This document shows, one piece after another, positions 6,341 to 10,641 of a stretch of DNA of 10,641 nucleotides. The translations under genes and the position numbers were made by a program. The notes beneath the pieces are model-generated. The model saw only the letters and a program-made list of their open reading frames with translations, was not told the DNA's origin and did no database searches. How positions within the stretch are numbered: position 1 is the stretch's first letter; every line of letters starts with the position of its first letter. The DNA is taken from positions 1 to 10,641 of the forward strand of contig CAMLNH010000057.1 of the NCBI GenBank assembly GCA_946481355.1, written 5' to 3'. Source of the stretch: an uncultured Curvibacter sp. Lineage in GTDB: Bacteria; Pseudomonadota; Gammaproteobacteria; Burkholderiales; Burkholderiaceae.

Positions 6341-7860
6341 AGCGTTGCCGCAAAGTTCTTCTCAAGCTATCGATCTGGGCCTTGGTGGCAACGCAGCTGA
6401 TGCTGCCAGCCTCGGCGCAGAGCGCCTTGCCCGCCCTGGGTGACGGCGCCGAAATGAGCAGCAGCGCCGAGCGTCAGCTTGGCGACCGCATCGCGCGCGA
6501 GCTCTACCGGTCCCCCGACTATCTCGACGACGCCATCCTGGGCGACTACGTCCAGGGCATCTGGTTGCGTCTGATGGACGCTGCCCGCACGCGCGGCGAG
6601 CTGTCGCCCGAGCTCGAGGAGCGTTACGCCTGGGACGTGCTGCTGGGGCGTGACCGCAGTGTCAATGCCTTTGCCTTGCCCGGCGGCTATATGGGCGTGC
6701 ATCTGGGCCTGATTGCCGTGGTCAGCAACGAGGATGAACTGGCGTCCGTGCTGGCCCACGAGCTGAGTCATGTGACGCAGCGCCACATTGCCCGCATCAT
6801 CAGCCGGCAGAGCAACCAGGCGCCGTGGCTGCTGGGGGCCATGATCCTGGGTGCCCTGGCAGCGGCCAGCAACCCGAGCGCCGCGGGGGCGATGATTGTG
6901 GGCGGCCAGGCGGCGGCGGTCCAGGGGCAGCTCAACTTCTCGCGCGACATGGAGCGCGAGGCGGATCGTGTGGGTTACAGCGTGATGACGCAGGCCGGCT
7001 TCGATCCGCGCGGTTTCGTGGGCATGTTCGAGAAGCTGCAACAGGCCAACCGTTTCAACGACACCGGCGCCTTTCCCTACCTGCGCAGCCACCCGCTGAC
7101 CACGGAGCGGATCGCCGACATGCAGGCCCGGCAGCATCTGCTGCCGGCTGCGCCAGCACGCGCGCTGACCATGGTGCACGCCATGATGGCGGCGCGGGCG
7201 CGGATGCTGGCCAACCCCGAAGTGGACAGTCTGCGTCAGGCGCTGGCCCAGGCCGAGGCCCCCGCTTACACCAGGATGTCGCCGGCACAGCAGGCCGGCG
7301 TGCTGTATGCCGCCGTCATGGCCGCCCGCGGCCTGCGCGAATTTGAGAGCGCCCGCCGTTGGCAGGAGCGCCTGCAGGCAAGGGTCACGCAGGATGCCGC
7401 GGCGGCCTATCAGGGGCGCCTGCTGGGCGCAGAGTTGGCGTTGGCCCTGGACGATGCACGGCTCGCGCGGGAGCTGCTGGGCGCCTCGGCGTCCGGACCC
7501 TCCAGCCAGCAGCCGCGGGCCTGGGTGCTGCTGCGGACCACCGCCTGGACGCAGGGCGGGCGGGCGCGGGAGGCGTCTGAGCAGCTGCAGGTCTGGCTGG
7601 CCGGCCGCCCGCGCGACGCGCAGGCCTGGCAACTGCTGGCGGCGGCCTATACGGCCCAGGGACGGACCTTGCAGGCGGTGCGTGCCGAGGCCGAGGCCCA
7701 TGCGGCGCGGCTGGACTATGCCGCGGCCCGAGATCGGCTCAAGGCGGCCCAGGAGCTGGCGCGGCAGGGAGGTGCGGTGGACCACATCGAGGCGTCCATC
7801 ATCGACACCCGCAGCCGGCAGATTGAGTCACTGCTGCGGGAACAGGCGCTCGAGCGCTGA
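6337..7860 (+). CDS. bepA: BepA-like M48-family periplasmic zinc metalloprotease with C-terminal TPR region
   Basis: Periplasmic protease and chaperone that in E. coli (BepA, formerly YfgC) helps assemble LptD and degrades stalled outer-membrane proteins with the BAM machinery. Seen: an N-terminal basic-hydrophobic signal peptide with probable cleavage near residues 27-29 (ASAQS); zinc motif H141-E-L-S-H145; third ligand E206 in the ExxxD motif of MEREADRVGY; and S-H252-P, equivalent to the regulatory H246 of E. coli BepA. The spacing H141 to E206 (65) equals that in E. coli (136 to 201). The last about 250 residues are alanine-rich helices of TPR type. At 507 aa it is close to E. coli BepA (487). 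It starts at TTG overlapping the upstream stop. Its last 33 bases overlap the convergent gene at 7828. Confidence 0.9.
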   Translation: MKRCRKVLLKLSIWALVATQLMLPASAQSALPALGDGAEMSSSAERQLGDRIARELYRSPDYLDDAILGDYVQGIWLRLMDAARTRGELSPELEERYAWDVLLGRDRSVNAFALPGGYMGVHLGLIAVVSNEDELASVLAHELSHVTQRHIARIISRQSNQAPWLLGAMILGALAAASNPSAAGAMIVGGQAAAVQGQLNFSRDMEREADRVGYSVMTQAGFDPRGFVGMFEKLQQANRFNDTGAFPYLRSHPLTTERIADMQARQHLLPAAPARALTMVHAMMAARARMLANPEVDSLRQALAQAEAPAYTRMSPAQQAGVLYAAVMAARGLREFESARRWQERLQARVTQDAAAAYQGRLLGAELALALDDARLARELLGASASGPSSQQPRAWVLLRTTAWTQGGRAREASEQLQVWLAGRPRDAQAWQLLAAAYTAQGRTLQAVRAEAEAHAARLDYAAARDRLKAAQELARQGGAVDHIEASIIDTRSRQIESLLREQALER

Positions 7861-8181
7861 GTCGATCACCAGGCTGAAGATCGAATACAGCAGTGAGCCC
7901 AGCAGGGCCGCCGTGAAATCCCGCACCTGAAAGCCGTCCAGCAGTGTGGCTGCAGCCCAGAACAGCAGGGCATTGATCACGAAGAGAAACAGCCCCATCG
8001 TGACCAGCGTCACGGGCAGCGTGAGCAGGATGAGGACGGGGCGCAGAAAGATGTTGAAGAGGCCGATCACGACAGCGGCCAGCAAGGCAGCACCAAAGCC
8101 CTGCACCTCGACACCGGTGTACAGATAGGTCAGCGCCAGCAGCGCAGTGGCGCTCAGCAGCCATTTCGCCAGGAGTTTCAT
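7828..8181 (-). CDS. Small four-helix membrane protein, phage_holin_4_2 / YvlD-like family
   Basis: A 117-aa inner-membrane protein of the family Pfam names phage_holin_4_2 (PF04020). The name is historical; members are widespread chromosomal proteins of unknown role and not phage lysis genes. Seen: four hydrophobic segments at about residues 4-22, 28-46, 50-75 and 82-108, with the typical FNIFLRPVLILLTLPVTLVT loop region after helix 2 (positions about 42-61) and an Asn-containing third helix. The ATG at 8181 matches the family N-terminus; a longer frame to 8340 runs through terC and was rejected. No clear Shine-Dalgarno is seen. It follows terC on the same strand with 58 nt between, and overlaps the 3' end of bepA. 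Confidence 0.8.
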   Translation of the reverse strand: MKLLAKWLLSATALLALTYLYTGVEVQGFGAALLAAVVIGLFNIFLRPVLILLTLPVTLVTMGLFLFVINALLFWAAATLLDGFQVRDFTAALLGSLLYSIFSLVIDSALERLFPQQ

Positions 8182-8195
8182 GGCGGCTGAGCATA

Positions 8196-8222
8196 GCACC
8201 GGGGCCGGTCGGTCCCCGGTGC
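8196..8222 (-). repeat. Perfect 9-bp inverted repeat between terC and the holin-like gene
   Basis: GCACCGGGG (8196-8204) and CCCCGGTGC (8214-8222) form a 9-bp GC-rich stem with a 9-nt loop, 17 nt after the terC stop and 14 nt before the next ATG on the minus strand. No T tract follows, so it is not a standard intrinsic terminator. It may be a mRNA 3'-end or processing hairpin, or may lower expression of the downstream gene. Confidence 0.6.
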
Positions 8223-8239
8223 GGGTGGCGGCTTCGGTT

Positions 8240-8923
8240 TCAGGCAGCGGCTTGTGCCGTCTGGGCGCGGGTCTTCCACCAGCCAACGGCCAGCACACCG
8301 GCGACCGTGACCACGTAGAGCGCCCAGCGCAGCGGGGCATGCGGATCGAACACAGCGTCGAGCAGGGACTCGTTGACGATCATCTTGGCCGCGGTGAAGG
8401 CCAGCACAGCCGCACCAAGCTGGATGATCACCGGGAAGCGTTCCACCAGCTTGAGCACCACCTTGCTGCCGAAGATCACGATGGGCACGCTGATGAGCAG
8501 GCCCAGCACCACCAGGTCCATGGAGCCCTGGGCCGCACCGGCGACTCCGAGCACGTTGTCCACGCCCATGAGCGCATCGGCGACGATGATGGTCTTCATG
8601 GCGCCCCAGAAGGTGGTCGCGACCGGCCCGTCGTGCTCACCGCTTTCCTGGTCCGCCAGCAGCTTGTAGGCGATCCAGACCAGGCCCAGGCCGCCCACCA
8701 GCATCAGGCCCGGGATCTTGAGCAGCCAGACCACACTGAGGGTCATGACCGAGCGCACGGCGATGGCGCCGACCGTGCCCCAGATGATGGCCTTGCGTTG
8801 CAGCTGCGGGGGCAGATTGCGCGCGGCCAGGGCAATCACGATGGCGTTGTCGCCAGCAAGCACGAGGTCGATGAGGATGATGGCCAGCAGTGCGGACAAC
8901 CAGGCAGTGGAAAACAATTCCAT
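8240..8923 (-). CDS. TerC/YjbE-family integral membrane protein, probable Mn2+ exporter
   Basis: Seven-helix membrane protein of the TerC superfamily. Members under the yybP-ykoY riboswitch (E. coli Alx, Bacillus YkoY and others) are linked to manganese export or metal loading of exported enzymes. Seen: paired acidic motifs LIDLVLAGDNAIVIAL (D19, D25, N26) and IIVADALMGVDNVLGVAGA (D116, D122, N123), the expected metal-binding helices; and a short charged loop at about residues 88-100. The 227-aa length fits the YjbE subgroup. The start is fixed by GGAG at 8931-8934, 7 nt upstream. A longer frame to 9043 reads through the riboswitch leader and is rejected. Regulation by Mn2+ through the leader is strongly indicated. 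The export role is inferred from the family. Confidence 0.9.
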   Translation of the reverse strand: MELFSTAWLSALLAIILIDLVLAGDNAIVIALAARNLPPQLQRKAIIWGTVGAIAVRSVMTLSVVWLLKIPGLMLVGGLGLVWIAYKLLADQESGEHDGPVATTFWGAMKTIIVADALMGVDNVLGVAGAAQGSMDLVVLGLLISVPIVIFGSKVVLKLVERFPVIIQLGAAVLAFTAAKMIVNESLLDAVFDPHAPLRWALYVVTVAGVLAVGWWKTRAQTAQAAA

Positions 8924-8930
8924 GAAGTAA

Positions 8931-8978
8931 CTCCAGTGTGTGACGGCGATGCAGGCACAGGATGTCGTGCACACACGG
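8931..8978 (-). promoter_or_regulatory. Possible SD-sequestering hairpin before terC
   Basis: On the minus strand CCGTGTGTG (8978-8970) can pair with CACACAC-T-GG (8942-8933): seven contiguous pairs, a bulged base, then two pairs that use the GG of the Shine-Dalgarno GGAG (8934-8931). The 27-nt loop itself can form a small hairpin. This would let the upstream aptamer control translation, as in E. coli alx and mntP. The pairing is seen; the switching is inferred. Confidence 0.45.
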
Positions 8979-8997
8979 CAGCGGGCTGCAGAAGGCG

Positions 8998-9029
8998 CTT
9001 CGACGGGCCTGTGACGGCTCCAGTCGAAG
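8998..9029 (-). promoter_or_regulatory. Alternative stem competing with riboswitch P1
   Basis: The minus-strand CTTCGAC (9029-9023) can pair perfectly with GTCGAAG (9004-8998), with an inner GG-A-GCC/GGCCC helix in the loop. Its 5' arm shares bases with the 3' arm of P1 (9025-9029), so the two are mutually exclusive. There is no T tract behind it, which argues for translational rather than transcriptional control. Confidence 0.5.
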
Positions 9030-9158
9030 GTCTTGCCCAGCAAGACGCGGTGGCGTCGGCTGCCCAGCCAGCCGGAAGCCGCAAGGGCTTCGTATTGACG
9101 ACTGACTGATGGACACGCCGGCGCGGTGGCCAGCGTGGTCGGGAGCTACTCCCCTTCG
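9025..9158 (-). promoter_or_regulatory. yybP-ykoY manganese riboswitch aptamer
   Basis: Read on the minus strand. The 5' arm CGAAGG (9158-9153) leads into the conserved GGGGAGTAGC. The internal conserved segment GTCAATACG (9099-9091) borders a perfect hairpin GAAGCC/GGCTTC. The 3' segment CTGGGCAAGACC runs into CCTTCG (9030-9025), which closes a 6-bp P1 with the 5' arm. These are the hallmark parts of RF00080, which binds Mn2+ between the two conserved loops. It lies about 100 nt upstream of a TerC/YjbE gene, the classic target. Identified by eye; helix borders are approximate. Confidence 0.9.
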
Positions 9159-9238
9159 TGAGAAGCATTGGACCATGCCCTTCAATGGCCCGGGCCGTGG
9201 AGGGTCTTTGCGGGACCGGGGGGCCGGGCCGCAACCGC

Positions 9239-9244
9239 TATGAT
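9239..9244 (+). promoter_or_regulatory. Candidate -10 element close to the DUF1289 gene start
   Basis: TATGAT differs from TATAAT at one base and would place a transcription start at about 9251, five bases before the ATG at 9256. No -35 hexamer is visible at the proper distance and no Shine-Dalgarno lies between, so a nearly leaderless mRNA is possible. Weak evidence. Confidence 0.3.
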
Positions 9245-9255
9245 CCTGCCTCCCC

Positions 9256-9684
9256 ATGGCAGGCATCCACATCACCGACATCGAGGCGGCCATCAACCAC
9301 TGGCGTGAGCGCGAGCCCTCGCCGGACGGCATCACCCTGGCCCGTCCCGTCCGGGCCTTGGCCGAGGTCTACGCTCTCATGGTCTATTTCCGCGAGCAGG
9401 AAGCCGACGCGCGCAGCATGCCGCGTGCCGCCTATGAAGCTTGGCTGGCCTGGTACGAGACCACGCCGGACACGCCCTGCATTGCGATCTGCTCGACCAG
9501 CCAGGGTGATCCAGTGTGCAAGGGTTGTGGCCGGACCTTTGACGAAGTGCAGCACTGGCCAGAGCTGAGTCCGGCGGAGAAACGCCAGACCTGGCGCCGC
9601 ATCACCCTGCATGGGGATGCCTGGCGCTTCAACCGCTATGCGGAACGGGCCGCCGAACGCACGGCCGAGCCGGCCGCGGCCTGA
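9256..9684 (+). CDS. DUF3717-DUF1289 protein with four-cysteine cluster
   Basis: Small cytoplasmic protein of unknown function, 142 aa. Seen: an N-terminal DUF3717-like segment (residues about 4-48; IEAAINHWR and LARPVRALAEVYALMV), then a DUF1289 segment (about 74-118) with C75-x3-C79, C88-x2-C91, followed by WPELSPAEKRQTWRRI. The four cysteines suggest a zinc or iron-sulfur site, which is inference. The tail is Ala/Glu/Arg-rich. No Shine-Dalgarno precedes the ATG (upstream bases are CCTGCCTCCCC). The gene is divergent from the Mn riboswitch-terC unit and converges on yaeQ with only three bases between stop codons. Confidence 0.85.
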   Translation: MAGIHITDIEAAINHWREREPSPDGITLARPVRALAEVYALMVYFREQEADARSMPRAAYEAWLAWYETTPDTPCIAICSTSQGDPVCKGCGRTFDEVQHWPELSPAEKRQTWRRITLHGDAWRFNRYAERAAERTAEPAAA

Positions 9685-9687
9685 ACC

Positions 9688-10248
9688 TCACTTCCAGCGC
9701 AGCGGCTCCACGTCCACCTGCTGGCGGCCGTTGCCCAGCATCAGCGCGCCTTCCTGGATCGTGGCCTGCAGCTGCATGCTGCGTTCGGCCATGGCGGCCA
9801 GGGCCTGGGAGGCTTCGGCAGGCACGCGCCAGACCTGCAGCTTGTCCAGGCGCGTGAGCTTGTTCTCGATGCCGCGCCACCAGACCTCGGCGGCGTGGGC
9901 AAAGCAGTAGACCAGCACCGCATCCGACTTGCTGCAGGCCTTGGCGAGCGGTTTGTCCTCGGGCTGGCCGACTTCGATCCACAGGCGGGTCTGGCCCGTG
10001 TAGTCGCGCAGCCAGGCGTCGGGTTCGTCGGGGTCGGACAGGCCAGCGCCGAAGGCCAGGGTGCCGTCGCCGCCCAGCTCGGTCTGCAGGCGGTGCGCCT
10101 GCAGGGCCATGGCGACGAGCCGGATCATCATGCGCTCATCGGTCTCGCTCGGATGCCGCGCAAGCGTCAACGCATGGTCGGCGTAGTAGCCGTGGTCGAT
10201 GTCGGCGATCTGCAGATTGGCCTTGAAGACCGTGGATTTGAGGGCCAA
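9688..10248 (-). CDS. yaeQ: YaeQ family protein
   Basis: Conserved cytoplasmic protein with a PD-(D/E)XK-nuclease-like fold in known structures; its biological role is unsettled. In E. coli it was isolated as a suppressor of haemolysin transcription defects in an rfaH mutant. Seen: the family N-terminus MALKSTVFKANLQIADID, the motif LTLARHPSETDERMMIRL, LWIEVGQPEDKPLAKAC in the middle, and TMTLQATIQDG-type LQATIQEGAL near the end. At 186 aa it matches E. coli YaeQ (181). The start is a TTG codon; no upstream in-frame ATG or GTG exists before purB, and homology begins exactly here. It lies 4 nt behind the purB stop, so it is probably cotranscribed and translationally coupled with it. Confidence 0.92.
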   Translation of the reverse strand: MALKSTVFKANLQIADIDHGYYADHALTLARHPSETDERMMIRLVAMALQAHRLQTELGGDGTLAFGAGLSDPDEPDAWLRDYTGQTRLWIEVGQPEDKPLAKACSKSDAVLVYCFAHAAEVWWRGIENKLTRLDKLQVWRVPAEASQALAAMAERSMQLQATIQEGALMLGNGRQQVDVEPLRWK

Positions 10249-10252
10249 GGGA

Positions 10253-10641
10253 TCAGGCTCGCTTGGCCAATTCAGCCGCCTTGCCCGTGTAGCTGCCCGG
10301 TGTCATGGCCAGCAGGCGCTGCTTGTCGGCCTCAGGGATCTCCAGGCTGCGGATCAGCGCATGCAGGTCCGCGGCGGTGACGGTCTGGCCGCGCGTGACT
10401 TCCTTGAGTTTCTCGTAGGCGCCGGCCACACCATAACGGCGCATCACGGTCTGGATGGGCTCGGCCAGCACTTCCCAGGAGGCGTCCAGGTCGGCCGCCA
10501 GCGCTGCGCTGTTGAGCTCCAGCTTGTTCAGGCCTACGCTCAGCGACTGGTAGGCCAGCACAGCATAGCCCACGGCCACGCCCATATTGCGCAGCACGGT
10601 GGAGTCGGTCAGGTCACGCTGCCAGCGGCTGATGGGCAGCT
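10253..10641 (-). CDS. purB: Adenylosuccinate lyase, C-terminal part (cut by window edge)
   Basis: PurB cleaves SAICAR and adenylosuccinate in purine synthesis. Only the last about 128 residues are in the window; the first full codon is at 10637-10639 and the reading frame runs open to the edge. Seen: ISRWQRDLTDSTVLRN, then GVAVGYAVLAYQS, WEVLAEPIQTVMRRYG and AYEKLKEVTRG, all close to the E. coli PurB C-terminus, ending shortly after an MTPGSYTGKAAEL segment. Catalytic residues and the superfamily signature lie upstream, outside the window. The internal GTG at 10597 is not a start. yaeQ follows after 4 nt. Confidence 0.95.
   Translation of the reverse strand, partial: LPISRWQRDLTDSTVLRNMGVAVGYAVLAYQSLSVGLNKLELNSAALAADLDASWEVLAEPIQTVMRRYGVAGAYEKLKEVTRGQTVTAADLHALIRSLEIPEADKQRLLAMTPGSYTGKAAELAKRA

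Larger units (their letters stand above)
8924..9255. other. Divergent intergenic region between terC and the DUF1289 gene
   Basis: This 332-base stretch holds the terC leader (riboswitch and expression platform, 8924-9158) and, at 9159-9255, a GC-rich segment that must hold the promoters of both divergent genes. In that segment are a palindrome GGCCCGGGCC (9187-9196) and an imperfect long inverted repeat (9187-9193 with 9224-9230). I could not find a convincing -35/-10 pair for the riboswitch transcript. Confidence 0.7.

Noticed and set aside
6367..7785. Minus-strand open frame of 472 codons antisense to bepA
   Set aside because: The plus frame carries a signal peptide, zinc motif and TPR region; the antisense product is low-complexity Arg/Gly/Gln-rich without family features.
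7828..8181. Prophage or lysis gene because of the holin family name
   Set aside because: No phage genes surround it; phage_holin_4_2 proteins are common chromosomal membrane proteins and the name does not prove a holin.
8924..9043. N-terminal extension of TerC to the ATG at 9043
   Set aside because: It would translate the riboswitch expression platform, and a good ribosome site supports the start at 8923.
8147..9109. Plus-strand open frame of 320 codons across terC and its leader
   Set aside because: Antisense to TerC and the riboswitch; product is His/Asp/Gln-rich and matches nothing I know.

Overview
The window reads as chromosomal DNA of a GC-rich betaproteobacterium, most likely Burkholderiales (Comamonadaceae-like). 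This is inferred from gene content and family resemblance (a GAF-carrying PilB/GspE-type ATPase, a TfpX/TfpZ-type pilin accessory protein, a DUF3717-DUF1289 protein, YaeQ directly behind purB), not from a database search. No rRNA, tRNA, CRISPR array, insertion sequence or phage module was seen.

Left part (1-6340), type IV pilus neighbourhood. On the plus strand are an 803-residue secretion/pilus traffic ATPase with an N-terminal GAF domain, the major pilin (pilA) behind a clear sigma-54 -24/-12 promoter, a strong intrinsic terminator, and a membrane O-oligosaccharyltransferase of the PglL/TfpO type. After moaC (minus strand, molybdenum cofactor synthesis) comes a TfpX/TfpZ-family pilin accessory protein. 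Together these cover pilin production, probable pilin O-glycosylation, a pilin-specific accessory factor and an assembly motor, interrupted by one housekeeping gene.

Middle (6337-8181). A BepA-like M48 periplasmic metalloprotease begins at a TTG that overlaps the stop of the tfpZ-like gene, so the two look translationally coupled. Its 3' end overlaps, tail to tail, a minus-strand gene for a small four-helix membrane protein of the phage_holin_4_2 (YvlD-like) family.

Right part (8182-10641). A TerC/YjbE-family membrane protein on the minus strand is preceded by a recognisable yybP-ykoY manganese riboswitch, with a possible Shine-Dalgarno-sequestering hairpin. Divergent from it is a DUF3717-DUF1289 protein with a four-cysteine cluster and a start that lacks a Shine-Dalgarno sequence. 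This gene converges on yaeQ, which lies 4 nt behind the 3' end of purB (adenylosuccinate lyase, cut by the window edge).

All protein families were identified by reading motifs by eye. The strongest regulatory calls are the sigma-54 promoter of pilA, the pilin terminator and the Mn riboswitch. I found no convincing wholly new system. The most unusual points are the GAF-sensor ATPase with a degenerate MshEN domain, the pilin leader hairpin, the SD-less glycosyltransferase start placed directly behind a terminator, and the coupling of a pilus accessory gene to an outer-membrane quality-control protease.
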